A stretch of DNA of 46,826 nucleotides from Cymbomonas tetramitiformis. Its lineage: Eukaryota; Chlorophyta; Pyramimonadophyceae; Pyramimonadales; Pyramimonadaceae. The stretch is from positions 1 to 46,826 of the forward strand of contig LGRX02029268.1 of assembly GCA_001247695.2 (NCBI GenBank), written 5' to 3'. Under the pieces are notes generated by a model. The model did no database searches. It saw only the letters and a program-made list of their open reading frames with translations, and had not been told where the DNA came from. Both the position numbers and the translations under genes were made by a program. Below are positions 18,179 to 29,599 of this stretch, piece after piece (positions within the stretch are counted from its first letter, which is position 1; every line of letters starts with the position of its first letter).

Positions 18179-18789
18179 CGTCAACATTAGCATCCTCGTC
18201 TTCGTCTTCTGGAACAGTGGCATCTCCAGCAACAAGTTCCCGCTGCGCGGCTTCGATCGAGAGCTGGGTCGTGAGCCAGACCACCGTGCGGCCGCACCAC
18301 CAGCCCCAGCCGCCGCATGGCATCCCGCGACTGCTGGTGTCCAAGCACAGCCTGAATCCTCCGCAGATCTCGTGCAACGTGTTCCGGTTCGGCACCCGGG
18401 ATCAACGTGAGTGCCCGCGTAAGAGTCTCCACCGGGTGTGGAATGACAGACGGTACATAGCTCACGATTACACCGCCGTCATGCGGTGGGTTCGGGTAGG
18501 GGAATGCACCACCAGCCACGAGCCGCTCCCGGGTCCGCTCCATCCAGGGGCATGCCCCACTCCGTGTGGAATCCCGCAGGCGGATAAGCACCACCAGGCT
18601 GCGAGCCCCCAGACACCCGTAATGCGCCCACCGCAGTAACACACAACAACATAGTGCTCACCAGCAGCCACTTAGGCATGTAGGATGCCAGAGCCGAGTG
18701 CCCAACGCCGCAGGCCCGACCCCCCACCGCCGGTGCCGCAGCCACCACCTTGCCAGAGGCATAGGCGGTTCGGTCAGCTGCCAAATTGT
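18179..18789 (-). pseudogene. 3' part of a gag gene, cut by MITE and E1
   Basis: This is the downstream half of the gag gene whose upstream half is at 28163-28975. Its frame (LAADRTAYASGKVV) continues exactly in frame from that half once the MITE, E1 and their duplications are ignored. It contains a strongly hydrophobic segment (MPKWLLVSTMLLCVTAVGAL) like that in the other copy at 35 kb (SLLTSSLVCALFVSCATAA). The rest lies in different frames (IPGAEPEHVARDLRRIQAVL, then an acidic end VPEDEDEDANVDV), so at least two frameshifts have accumulated. Remnant. Confidence 0.65.
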
Positions 18790-18824
18790 AACACACTATT
18801 CGATGAAAATGATATTATCATATG
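18790..18824 (+). repeat. Left terminal inverted repeat of E1
   Basis: 35-bp inverted repeat partner of the right end. Between it and the methyltransferase stop (239 bp) lies AT-rich DNA without an ORF. Confidence 0.9.
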
Positions 18825-19062
18825 TCATTTTTGGATTTATATATATTTCAAAAAAATCAGGGTTTAGTGATATTTATGCGCGAAATAGGTATACATAAAG
18901 GCAACACGGTAGAAAAGTGCAGTATGCGTACAATGAAAACACCGAAATATGCATACATGTATCATTCTTTATTCAAATGTTTACGAGTAGAGTACTTTTC
19001 ACCCTATACCGTCGAGGCATGACTGATACTATCAGTCAGGGCGGTCGACAAATCCTACTATT

Positions 19063-22000
19063 TTATTCATCATTCTCATCTTCCTCATCTGCATCATTCT
19101 CTTCTTCCTCAGATTCGGCAGTGGCCGCTTCCTTGCCCTTCGCCGTCGGTTCGCTCTTCTGTTTTGGCTTCGTCTCGGCGTCCTGATCGGGCTCGTTGTC
19201 GAAATTGATCAGCCGTTGCTGCGCAGAGCTGACCATGAACTGGTCGTGGTCGAAGCCGATCGCGTTCATACCACACCTCATGGCGGCCATGGACGTCGAG
19301 CCGACGCCGCAGCAAGCGTCGAGAATCCAGTTGAGTGGATGGCCGTTCTCATCCATCTTGCCCGGATTGTCACCGAGCATGTGGCACTGGATCAGCTCCA
19401 TCAACAGAGCTTGGGGTTTCTGATGGTTATTCACGGCTTTGTTGTCGCGTTTGAACATCTGGTGCACAACCGGGAAGCCGCGCAAAAGTGACGCGCGGCT
19501 CACACGTTCACCTTCTCCAGTATCAAAGTTGAACATCCACTCCGGCTTTTTAGTAGACTCCCCCTGGGCATCGCTCTTTACATGGTACCCCAGGACGCCA
19601 CATTCAACGTCATTGTAGCGCACGGTCCTGTTGGGGTTCATGTTCACGTTCTGCTTGTGCCAGAAGAACCGCTCCGCGCGGCCGGAGCAGTAATTGTCAA
19701 TCACCTCCAGGAAATCGCTTTGTTGGACGAAACCGCAAAAGATAGCGATAGTCCATGCCGGGGCGGTGGTCTTGGCGTTGAAAGACTCCAGGAACGGTTG
19801 CACCTCCTCCTTGGTCATCGCGTCGGGAGTCTTCTCCTTGTCAAGGGCGTAATTGCAGTCGATGATCGTCCCCGTGAAGGGCAGCCTCGGGACGTCCTTC
19901 ATATCGCTCATGCTGCCCTTGACGATCTTCCAACGAGGGAACATCGGCACCTTCGTCTCATGTGTGGGCTCGTCCTCCTCAAGGCCTGCCTCTCCTGGAA
20001 CCTTAAGCTCCGGCCCCTCGGTCCGCGCCTCCCGATAGAGTTTGATGTCGACTTTCACCTCGACCTGTTGCAAGCCTAGGATGTGCCCCGCGCGTGGCGC
20101 CTGCGCTTCTTGGAGATTCGCCCGCGCGTTCTCGACGTAATTCAAGATCGCGTGCGGAACTTCCCCAGATCCCCCCCGGCGCGCTCCCCCCTGAGTTGAA
20201 GGTAAGCAGCCGATCAACGACTCGATTTTCTCTTGGGAGCTCCAGTAGGGGGTGAACTCGGCCTTGAATGCGTCCCAGGTTTGCAATCCCGCCGCGGACA
20301 CCAAGTGCTTCTGCACCATGCGTTCCTTCTTGAACTGGCTTATCATCAGGCCCCCCTCTTTTACTGACAACTCCTTCTGAATAATCAGGCGCAGATACGT
20401 GTCTACCTTGTCGAACTCCGCCTCCCCCGCCAAGCCGCCCAAGTTAATCCAGAACGTCATACCCATGGATTTGGCATTGTGGAGAAACTGAGCTTCTTCC
20501 ACCAAAATGCCTGCCCCTTTAGACGAGCCCGCTCCGTGGTCCCCGCCTCCTCGTTGCACCTCGTCTTCCATCTGCAAGTAAAAAAAACATTTTTAGAATG
20601 TCTTAAAATATAGAAAAGGATGCTTTGGGGGGGTAAACACTGTTTGAAGCAAAAGTAAAAAGTAATTTACCTGTCGGTTGGAGGTGCCTTTTTTGCCAGC
20701 TTTCTTGGCGGGTCCCTTAGCGGGCGAAGATGAGGCCTTGCGCTTTTTGGTCTTCGAAGCCAAAGGGTTTTTCATGCCCTTCAGGTCAAACCTTCTGTAA
20801 GCCTCCATGATCTTAACGCAGAGGTCCCACGTCTGCGGCCGGAAATTGGCAATTGTCCAGTGCATGAAGTAGTGGTTGATTTGCACGCCGCCGAACACAG
20901 AATGCTTGGACATCGCTACTTCCTTCACATGCGTCTCCATCGACTGGTTCAAGTGAGACATTACGGGGTACCAACTTGTGACCCGATCGAGGTGAGCGTT
21001 GATGTCATCCTCCAGCGTCTTCACCGTCACGTCTGCCTCAGGGAGGGTCTCAAGGTCTCCCTCGCGCTCAGACGTCTCCACATCCTCGATGTACTGGAAT
21101 CCCTTGGGATATTTCTCGATATCCGGGACTGCAAATCCATGCTCTGATTCGAACTCCGCCATTTTTTGCACCAGCCCTCCGACCTCGTAATACCCAGGTT
21201 GATAAGAGGTACCCTCTTCGGTGTCCTCGGGGACACCGGCGACGAACTCGGAGATCAACGCATCTCGGTAAACTTTGTACACGACCCCATTCTTTTCGAA
21301 AAGGGTCGAACGAAGCCCTTGCATGAACTGAGTGTGGTCTTTGCCTTTCGTCTTCTGGTCGATTTGGTTCTGCATCTCGCCTAAGAACCGAATCATGTCA
21401 GGCGTGAGACCGATGTAGATCTTGCTCTCGAAGAACTGGAAAGCTATCTCCAACGGGATTTCCTCGTGACACTCGTCGGTGGCTTGATAACAGTGCTGGT
21501 GCCCAAAAACCTTGCCTCTGTATTTTCCCGCGAGAGCTTTTTTTATGGAGAATTCGGCACGGGTTTTGACATCGTCGATCGCAACAAGACCCGCATTGAA
21601 AGGGGCCCACGGGTTCTCCTTCCTGCTGTTCTTGATCTCGTTCACCCAGCCCCTCTCTTGATCCCGGCAGGCCTCGTACCCCGTCGCGTGGTACAGGCAT
21701 CCAATGGGGAGACGAAACACACTCCCTTGCTCCGCCGCCTCGTCGGTCGACATCGGGTTCGGCCACCGGTGCTCCATCTCGATTTGCCTGCACAGCTTTG
21801 CTTTCTCCTCAAAATCCATCTTTGCTGCATGCTCCACTGTTAGCTTAGCGTGCCACCCATGTGCAGCCACCTCGGCTGCCTTCCTTGCCTCAGATGGGGT
21901 GGCCACTTGAGACATATCCACATTGGCGCCCGCTCCAGTAAAAGCTCTGGAGCCACCAGGTCCTTGAAGGGCGCGTTGGGCAGCAAGCTCCACTGCCGTT

Positions 22001-23114
22001 CTCCTGGCAGCCTGGGACAAGACGAAACTGTTCATTAGCTAATGAAAGCCTTCCGCCCCGGTCAGGGCTCAGGGCGCGCGGTTCGAGGCGGAAGGCGTTC
22101 ATTAGCTAATGAACGCTTTCCGCCCCGGTCCAGGCGCAGGGCGCGCGTTTCGGGGCCGAAAGCGTTCATTAGCTAATGAACACTTTCCGCCCCGGTCCAG
22201 GCGCAGGGCGCGCGTTTCGGGGCCGAAAGCGTTCATTAGCTAATGAACGCTTTCCGCCCCGGTCAGGGCTCAGGGCGCGCGTTTCGAGGCCGAAAGCGTT
22301 CATTAGCTAATGAACGCTTTCCGCCCCGGTCAGGGCTCAGGGCGCGCGTTTCGAGGCCGAAAGCGTTCATTAGCTAATGAACGCTTTCCGCCCCGGTCAG
22401 GGCTCAGGGCGCGCGTTTCGGGGCCGAAAGCGTTCATTAGCTAATGAACGCTTTCCGCCCCAGTTTAGGCTCAGGGCGCGCGTTTCGAGGCCGAAAGCGT
22501 TCATTAGCTAATGAACGCTTTCCGCCCCAGTCCAGGCGCAGGGCATGAAAGGGACGTACCGAAGCCTCTACAAATGGTACCTCGCCAGCAAGTCCGAGGT
22601 CATCGATCACTGGCGCTGGTCTCCTGCTTTGCCAGAAAGGAGCTGTAATCGACGCTTTCCACGCCTGGTTTACATAGCTCGCTAGATAGAATTCTTTGCT
22701 TTTATTTTCGTCTGCTGCTCTAGTTTTCAAACTTTGAAAAGCCATCAGCCGATTTGTGTGCTTTGGAAGGCTCAAGGCTTCCTCAAAGTTTGCGCTGTCT
22801 AATTCGATCACAGTAAGCTTTCTGTTTCTGTACGCGACGAAATACAGAATTGGAGTCTCGTTCTCAATGATACTGTACGCTACGCGTTTCTCAGGAACGA
22901 GGCTACCCCCGGTTACAGTCGAAGAGGTAAATTTAGGAAAACTAAAAATTATTTCTTCATTTTGCTCGGAAGGGTCCTCAGAGTGAATCAGTAATTGCAG
23001 ACTGTCCGAAGGATCGTCGGCTTCAAGGGTTCTAACAATGCTCCACTTGTTACCAAGATAGAGCTGGAAAATATGTTGAGCCCTCAGTGCTTGAAATGTT
23101 TCGAGTGTCGCCAT
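19063..23114 (-). CDS. E1 methyltransferase-fold protein, 1134 aa, three exons
   Basis: Exons 22560-23114, 20671-22011 and 19063-20571, with phase-0 introns (TCG|GTACGT...CCCAG|GCT and CAG|GTAAAT...GCAG|ATG). The coding length is 3405 bp. The first ~630 residues are unrecognised and end in a Lys/Ala-rich, nuclear-signal-like linker (KKRKASSSPAKGPAKKAGKK). The last 280 residues follow the beta-class N6-adenine/N4-cytosine DNA methyltransferase order: motif IV position IIDCNYAL (~865; DCNY where DPPY is usual), AERFFWHKQN, then HQKPQALLMELI (motif X, ~1014), then LDACCGVGSTSMAAMRCGMNAIGFDHD (motif I, AdoMet site, ~1048). An acidic tail closes it. The altered catalytic motif leaves activity open; it may only bind AdoMet or DNA. 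Start taken at MATLETF; an in-frame ATG at 23210 is possible. Confidence 0.8.
22012..22559 (-). other. Intron 1 of the methyltransferase gene, array-bearing
   Basis: Donor GTACGT and acceptor TTTCGTCTTGTCCCAG bound an in-frame, phase-0 intron of 548 bp. Almost all of it is the 67-bp palindrome array. The last palindrome lies just upstream of the acceptor and offers a branch-point-like CTAAT. Confidence 0.8.
22031..22544. repeat. 67-bp array of palindrome CGTTCATTAGCTAATGAACG, 8 units
   Basis: TTCATTAGCTAATGAA starts at 22031, 22098, 22165, 22232, 22299, 22366, 22433 and 22500: a constant 67 bp seven times. In most units the dyad extends to 30 bp. The GC-rich spacers (TTTCCGCCCCGGTC.GG...AGGGCGCGCGTTTCG) are near identical. 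Confidence 0.97.
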
Positions 23115-23384
23115 TGCGAAATGAGAGAAATTGGCTGTCAACTGTGAAAGGGGTGTGTGTGAAAGAACTTTGAAAAAGTGATGTAACTTTAGCACAATAA
23201 TAAAAGTCATTTCTGGCGGCTAAAAATGACATGTCGAATATCGATGTCAATTTTAATCAAAAATGACATGCGCTGTCGCTTTTTGATTCGGTCTGTTCAG
23301 ATCAAGGATATGATTTTAAGATATCCTGGTGTCATTTGCGCTGAAATCGAGGATCGATCGATTCAGTAAGATAGAAATTCTTGG
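23115..23384. promoter_or_regulatory. Divergent promoter region of E1
   Basis: 270 bp separate the two divergent start codons. AAAAATGACATG occurs at about 23223 and 23260, and GATATCGA/ATCGAT-like words are frequent. No TATA box stands out. Both genes must be driven from here. Confidence 0.6.
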
Positions 23385-26300
23385 TTGACTCGCAAGTCTA
23401 TATCATTTTTAGAACGTAAAAAACGGCTTCATAAGCTAATGACGGCTAATTTGGACGAAAATATGTTTTCTATTCCTTTCGATGAAGGTTGCGAGATTAT
23501 CTGCAAACCGTGCCCGGGAATAGTTATTGAAGATTCCATGGAAATAGGGGCTGACTTTTTCAATCATGAGCCAATTCCAAGCACAGCCCCAAGCGCGAAT
23601 ACGCAATTGGTTCTTTGGAACGCGCCTTTGACGTGTAGATCGGAAGTTAGCTCTAATTCTTCACGCGTTTCCGGGTCACGCGCTTTGCGCGAAATTGACT
23701 TACAAGAGATAAAAAGCAGACTTGATACAGAATTTTCAGAGACAAGTTTGGACTTGAGGAATGAAGACCCTCTTGTTTGTTTAAATGGTGAAGTAAACAA
23801 GCAGATTGTCGTGCGCAAACCGTACGAATCCGACATACGCAAGAAACAATATACGGGCGTAATTAGTATTAAGCAGCGACGTTTGCAGGCTGACAGTATA
23901 TCAATGGCAGAAACAATTAAGTGCAATTGCAAGTCGCACTGCTGTCTATCTTTCTCATCCGCAGATATTCAGTCTTTTCGCGAAAATATTTTCAGTATGT
24001 CGCAAAAAGATAGAAAGGAATACTTCATCAAAGACTTGCTAAAAAACAGCTTTCGATCTGAGGACAAGTTCGACTTCAAATACTTTTTGGCCAAGAAGCA
24101 GGTATGTTTATTTTTGAACTCGTTCATTAGCTAATGAACGGCCTCTGGCCAAAGCGCGACTCACAATTAGACACTTTGGCTGCGGGAACCGTTCATTAGC
24201 TAATGAACGGCCTCTGGCCAAAGCGCGACTCACAATTAGACACTTTGGCTGCGGGAACCGTTCATTAGCTAATGAACGGCCTCTGGCCAAAGCGCGACTC
24301 ACACATAGACACTTTGGCTGCGGGAACCGTTCATTAGCTAATCGAACGGCCTCTGGCCAAAGCGCGACTCACAATTAGACACTTTGGCTGCGGGAACCGT
24401 TCATTAGCTAATGAACGGCCTCTGGCCAAAGCGCGACTCACAATTAGACACTTTGGCTGCGGGAACCGTTCATTAGCTAATGAACGGCCTCTGGCCAAAG
24501 CGCTTGGACCTCATTGTGGAGCTGAACGACATTGCTCGAGGCTACGGCAGCGATTCCGCCTGAAGGCGTGGTTTGGAGAGTGCTGACGAGCATGCGACGG
24601 CCGTCCCGCCTGCAGACGTGCAGTGTTGGGGGTGTCTCCCAAGCGTCTTAAATTGGCATGACCTACCAAAACCCTTATGCATTTTCTAGATAATGTGTTA
24701 TTAATTTTTGAGTGACGGTTTTTTTTTTTTGTAACAGGTGTGCTTTAAGTTCTACTATATGGCTTACGGCATCAGCTACGGGTATCTTCACGACTGTCGG
24801 ACACGCGTGCTCGAGGGCCGACACACGTTTGTTCATGGATTGACGTACGAGGAGGACAACCGCAAGATTTCTCTGAAACGCGAGTCGGTCGTCGCCTGGC
24901 TCAAGAAATACGCCGACGAATACGGACAACACCAACCTGACAAAGAACCGATTCATCTTTCGGATGGATTGACCATCGAAGAGCTGTGGGACGAGTACAA
25001 CGAGGGCTTGCAAGAGAATGAGGAGAGGAAAAAATGCTCTCTCAGTTACTTCTACAAAATATTTGACGAAGATTGCAGGAAGTGGCTCAAGATTCCATCG
25101 ACGAACCGATTTTCTCAGTGCGATGTTTGCGCGTCCTTCAAGTTATTGAAGGAAGGCTTAACCAAATCTCAAAAAGGTGAATATTCATGAATAGCTTTGT
25201 GATGTGTTTATATGCTTATGTAATTTGTTCACTGACCCAAATTTGTGTATCTTGCACAGCGCAATACAACGGGCCTCTCAACAAACATCATGCAATCGCA
25301 CGAGCGGAGCGCCAGAAGTTCTACAAACATGGTCGTAAAGCGAATATGACCAAGAGCATTACCATGAACAAAACTTGGCATAAGTATGCCTCGGTGATCA
25401 TCGATGGCATGACGCAGTGGACCACCCGACTGCCACACTTTCGACGTATCCCTAAACATCTGGACTCTAAGGACTTCCTTGACGTGCACAACATGGGGAG
25501 CATGATCGAGAACGTGGGCCGCTTCATGGATTTCAACTACGCCAACTTCAAGGACGATGCGAACTTCCTTGTCAACGTTTTGCACCGGGATATCCTCCGC
25601 ATTCAAGAGCATCGACGCAACGGGGACGGGGAAAATTCATACCCGATGCCGGAAGTATTGTATGTACAGCTTGACAATGTGAGCACCAACAAGAGCAAGT
25701 TGATGTTGGCATACGCAGCTTGGCTGGTGCACACGGACGTCTTTCGCAAGGTGAAACTCAACTTTCTGTTGGTGGGACATACGCACGAGAACATTGACCA
25801 GATGTTTTCACGCTTCTCCGTGCGTCTACGACGCAAGCAAGCTTGGACGCTCGACGAGATGATAGAGGTCGCACAAGAATGCTTTACGGATGGTGTAACG
25901 TGCGAGCACACCGAGAAGATCTTCGACTTCAGCTCTTGGTTTGATGGTCACGTCTTCGATTGCCACAATATTTTGGCACAGCAGGCTTTCAAGTTCAAGA
26001 AGAACGAGCACGGCGAAGTGGGCATGCAGTACAAACAGTATTCCATTTCACCCAAATGGTTACCCGAGACTCCATTGCCAAAGCTTGTTTCTACACCCCC
26101 TGTCACGGGGCCTGGATACATCAAGCCGATTCCTTTTACCGAAGAAGGCATCGAAAAGCTTGAGCATACCTTACAGGCGTTGAAGGACATTTTGGGCACA
26201 AAGCTGACGGAGGTGCACGAAAAGTTTTGGCGCGAGGATGTCATCGAGAAACAGCGCCACCTAACTGCTGGTGGAGAATGTCAAGCGCCCGCGATACCCT

Positions 26301-27040
26301 TCCAGCATCCCGAGAAAATCGCCATCGAGCGCAATACCACCTTGGTTCGACTGATAGAGGCGCCCGCGTTGGCGATAGAAGCTGCCGAGGCTGCCGCCGT
26401 CCCCGCTATACCGGTGCGCATCCAACGCCGAATTGATCGAGCGCCGATAGAAGTGTACAACGGTAAACGGAAACACCAAGGTCGAGCCCAAAAGCGAGCA
26501 GAGCAGTACGTGGACAACGCCCAGTGGGAGGTCACCTACGGCCAGATGACAGTCGGCAGCTTTGCAGTGGCTCTCGCGGTGGAATCTGAAAACGACAAGT
26601 TCGCGTTCCGCGTACAACTGAAGCGAAGCGAATGGTCGGATCCGTTGTACTTGGTGAAGGTGGAGGCGCGCTATCCGTCAACTCAACAGCTGCTATATCG
26701 CTATTTCCAACCCAAAAAGCACACCGACACCAAGAAGAAGCACCTCGGCAAGCAGCTTGCGAGTCACCCAGGAGCTTTCGCAGCGCCACCGGGGCACCGA
26801 CCGTCTACCGAGACTTTCGATAAGAATGAAATAGTGCTGGCATGGAATGTGGATGCGAATGACCCCGAACGGAGTATACCGAACGAGCAATACGCGCAGA
26901 TAGTCGTCGCTTTGCTTGCACAACAATCCAAACGCACGCGCAAGGACCTAGGTGACTTGAATGAATCGGATGATTCCGATGAAGACGAAGCTTTTGATAA
27001 TTGCGTAGCGGTAGCGGTAGCACCTGAAGTGGACGCGTAA
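23385..27040 (+). CDS. E1 transposase, DDE/RNase-H-like (DUF7869-like), 978 aa, three exons
   Basis: Exons 23385-24101, 24738-25176 and 25260-27040 (CAG|GTATGT...TAACAG|GTG; AAAG|GTGAAT...GCACAG|CGC), total 2937 bp. About residues 185-340 match the conserved N-terminal part of these proteins (CNCKSHCCLSF, YFLAKKQVCFKFYYMAYGIS, then FSQCDVC). The RNase-H-like core has an aspartate in VIIDGMTQW (~433), one in YVQLDNVSTNKSK (~523) and the late block FLLVGHTHENIDQMFSRFS (~560), a plausible D-D-D/E triad. The C-terminal third is less conserved and ends acidic (DDSDEDEAFDN). Related proteins are widespread in algae, oomycetes and fungi as uncharacterised DUF7869-type proteins. Its position between matched TIRs supports a transposase role. 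The 636-bp first intron holds a palindrome array; the second is 83 bp. Confidence 0.82.
24121..24500. repeat. 69-bp array of the same palindrome in transposase intron 1, 6 units
   Basis: TTCATTAGCTAATGAA starts at 24123, 24192, 24261, 24330, 24400 and 24469 (69 bp; one step of 70 from a C inserted in the fourth palindrome). The spacer (GCCTCTGGCCAAAGCGCGAC, then TCACAATTAGACACTTTGGC) is unrelated to that of the 67-bp array, yet the 20-bp palindrome CGTTCATTAGCTAATGAACG is identical. It lies wholly within the intron 24102-24737. Confidence 0.97.
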
Positions 27041-27271
27041 AGCAAGACGAAAAAAAAACATGTAAATAATATGTGTATAACGTGTATATAGATTCTGAGT
27101 CAAAAGTTCTTTGTGTTTTCACTCCTCCTAGATTTCGAAAAAGTGCATTTGACCTCAATTTTGTACCATAAAAACCATTAAATCTAATGCACAACCTGCA
27201 CTTGCATGTTCTTGACTGTTAAAATGCGGCTTTTTAAGCCTATCATGAGGTAAATAAGGCAATATCATTTT

Positions 27272-27306
27272 CACATGAGAATATCATTTTCATCGAATAG
27301 TGTGTT
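27272..27306 (-). repeat. Right terminal inverted repeat of E1
   Basis: Reverse complement of the left end with two mismatches. Just inside it AATATCATTTTC is repeated, giving a short subterminal duplication of part of the repeat. Confidence 0.9.
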
Positions 27307-27307
27307 T

Positions 27308-28162
27308 TGTCCATTGGGCGCACCTTACGGTGGGTTTACCCACCGTAAGAGACATTCGAAAACCGCATGTTAGAGCTAGCATATTGTGCCAACTTGGGCA
27401 AACCCATGCTTTTCGACACACCTTGGGGGTTATATTAGTGCGTGGACATGAAAAAAGTACTTTACATACTGTATAGATGCGTCTAATATGCGTGCTAATA
27501 CCAAGGGGTCAAGCGAAAAAACACCTCAAATCCTTACGGTGGGTTACCCAATTATTGCATCTTTGGGTAGATTTTGAACATGCCCATCACATTCGGAATG
27601 TACCTATCACAATATTTTCATGAACTATGGCCCATAACAAATGTTTCTTATACTTGGCGCCATTCGATATATCGAATATATCACTCTACACAAGTAACTT
27701 AAGAAAAAAAAACAAAAAAAAACATTTGCAATTTCAATGTTTTTCCATACTTAAGGGCAAAAATGACGATATTTTGTCTATACGGGGATATATATGCATG
27801 TTTCTCGCGAAGTATTGACTCAAGGTGGTAAAAATATATCAAACTTCACGAAATACACCCATGCGCACATTGGCATCGTGGATGAAACGTAGAAATCGGG
27901 CCACGTTTGTGTGCATTTGGGATCACGGCACCGAACGTGCCATCGGAGGTATATTGGGATGGATACCGCGGATATATCCGATCACAAGTACATGTCATTC
28001 GGCTTTGTCCAGCTAAACATGAATGTCTAGTTGTGAAATCACATATGATCGACCATAATTGAGACCATTCGATGTGCATTATGATGTTAACAAACTACGC
28101 TATGGTTAACCCACCGTAAGGCGTTCTTACGGTGGGTTACCCCACCTTGAGCCCAATAGACA
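27308..28162. mobile_element. MITE, 855 bp, inside the split gag gene
   Basis: Ends are TGTCCATTGGGCGCACC (left) and, reversed, TGTCTATTGGGCTCAAGG (right). Both are followed by a GGTGGG..ACCCACCGTAAG palindrome. The flanking 4-bp duplication is AAAT (18783-18786, now on the far side of E1, and 28163-28166). No real ORF; the 63-aa frames inside are AT-rich noise. The motif CCTTACGGTGGGTTACCC also recurs internally at about 27532. The CTATTGGG terminus resembles that of E2. Confidence 0.8.
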
Positions 28163-28975
28163 AAATACGTCTCGAATTCGTCGCCCGCTCCGCCGTCGTC
28201 GGAATCCTCCTCCGCACCACCAGAGAGAGCTAGCGCATTCGCGCCCACGGGCGCGCCCACGGCTGCCGAACCGCCCAGGCGTGCCGGGTAATGCAACCCG
28301 TCACCACCAGCGTAGAGCGGTCCCACCGCCTGGCGGTCTCGCCAGCGTACAGGTGCACCACCTGTCGGCTGCACCACCTGCTGCGGCCGCTCCGGCTGCT
28401 CCAGCTGAGCATGCATGACAGAAATGTTGCCTCCAGCGCGCCCTTGCGGCATATCGCTGGAGGTCTGGGGAGCAGCCGGCAGGTGCGATACCTGCTGGAA
28501 CGAGAGGTCCGCCTCGCCGTCCTCGTCGTCCGAACTGCTGTCGTCCCAGTGGACCTGCCGAGCATCTCCGCCCGCGCGCCGCAAATCCGAAAGCAGAAAT
28601 GTCCCGCTGTGAGTCCGGCAGCACCCGCTCGCCCTCAAGCAAAGCGGGTTCGCCGAACCGCATCATGCAAGCCTGAAATTCCCGGGGCCCTTGCTCCGCA
28701 GCGTCGTCGAAGATCTTGCACAGCGCAAGCGTCTTCACCTCCCTCCGTGTGGGCGCATGCGCCGCGACCTGCGAGCCATCGTCCGGGCCCGGCTTCGCAC
28801 CACCTTCTGGGCACTGCCACCAGCCGTGAACCTGCCCAGGGCCGCACCTGGGACAAGACGGTTTCGCCTTCTTGTCCTTCGGGTCGAATGCCACCCGCCG
28901 GCCAGGCTCAGGAAGCCCGGGGCGGAACCCACCAGGCTGCCTCGACAGAGGTCGACAATAGTGATGATGTGTCAC
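28163..28975 (-). pseudogene. gag: 5' part of the split gag gene, with zinc knuckle
   Basis: Homologous to the gag at 34976-36643. Both have a KVAF/RVAF segment, then a CCHC-like knuckle (here CPRCGPGQVHGWWQC), a GG, and a helix with EFQACMMRFGEP (there EFDALCMLAGGKP). The upstream part is read in one frame to about residue 140 (VLPDSQRDISAFGF). The frame then shifts to one containing an acidic DSSSDDEDGEADLSF segment and ending EEDSDDGGAGDEFETY at the MITE. It is thus frameshifted as well as interrupted. No promoter or start is certain. Confidence 0.65.
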
Positions 28976-29029
28976 CTCTAAAAAGCCTGCGATGAAGATG
29001 TGCTCCCTTCACGGGTAAGCAACGTGATG

Positions 29030-29590
29030 CAAAACCAGGCAATCCGCGATGGCTGCCTCCCCAAAATCCTCCGTGATGACCGTAGGCGATGCGAAGCTGC
29101 TAGCTGCAAGCGCGCGAAGGTGATGCGCCTCAAGCCCGGATCAGGTCCCGCACTCCAACTCCTCGATGGTGACGTGCCAGCCCAAAGACATCCGCAAAGA
29201 CGGCCGCGACGGCTGCCTCACCAAAGTCCTCCGTGGTGAGCGTACGCGTGGAAAATGCCATCTGCTCCGAAACGATATGCGAGGGTGAGGTCCCTCCGGC
29301 ACAACCAAAGTCTGGGTCCTCACTGCTGGTGTGCTGCCTCCACGGCTCAGCGAGGGTGAAGCGCTGCCTCACAAGGTCTGCGACGATGAAGTGTTCCCTC
29401 CACGGTAAGCAAGGTGGTGCACAACCTCAACAGGTCTGCGGCGGTAGTGCTCTCCCTCCACGGGTGAGCGGCAGTGATGACGAACAAAGATGGCCATGAC
29501 GGCTGCCCGCGTGGACCCTTCGTGGTGAGCGTGGGCGATGTCAACTCCAACTCCACGAAGGTGATGCGCCTCGAGTACGAATCAAATCCA
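29030..29590. repeat. Degenerate repeats, possibly from a gag leader
   Basis: Words such as GACGGCTGCC, GTGATGCGCCTC.AG, CTCCAACTCC and TCCGTGGTGAGCGT recur at irregular spacing, suggesting a decayed tandem array upstream of the gag fragment. No stable coding frame. Confidence 0.5.
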
Positions 29591-29599
29591 ATGTCCACT

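Larger units (their letters stand above)
18790..27306. mobile_element. Transposon E1: 8.5-kb element with transposase and methyltransferase genes
   Basis: The ends match as inverted repeats for 35 bp with two mismatches. Both start AACACACTATTCGATGAAAA and continue TGATATT.TCAT.TG. They are flanked by the 4-bp duplication TTGT (18786-18789 and 27307-27310). Between them are two divergent spliced genes that fill the element: a methyltransferase-fold protein (minus) and a DDE-type transposase (plus), sharing a 270-bp promoter region. Each gene's first intron contains an array of the same palindrome. E1 landed at the boundary of a MITE that had itself interrupted a gag gene. Nothing in E1 looks decayed, so it may be autonomous and recently active. 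Confidence 0.9.

Noticed and set aside
20593..20670. Separate 480-aa and 504-aa genes in the methyltransferase region
   Set aside because: Donor CAG|GTAAAT and acceptor GCAG|ATG join them in phase 0, and the first exon at 22560-23114 joins the same chain, so one 1134-aa gene is more likely.
22031..22544. CRISPR-like array (regular palindromic repeat with even spacing)
   Set aside because: Spacers are near identical, the array lies inside a spliceosomal intron of a eukaryotic transposon gene, and no cas-like gene is present.
22437..22559. C-terminal extension of the first methyltransferase exon into the palindrome array
   Set aside because: A strong GTACGT donor at 22559 ends the exon; the extension is intron read-through.
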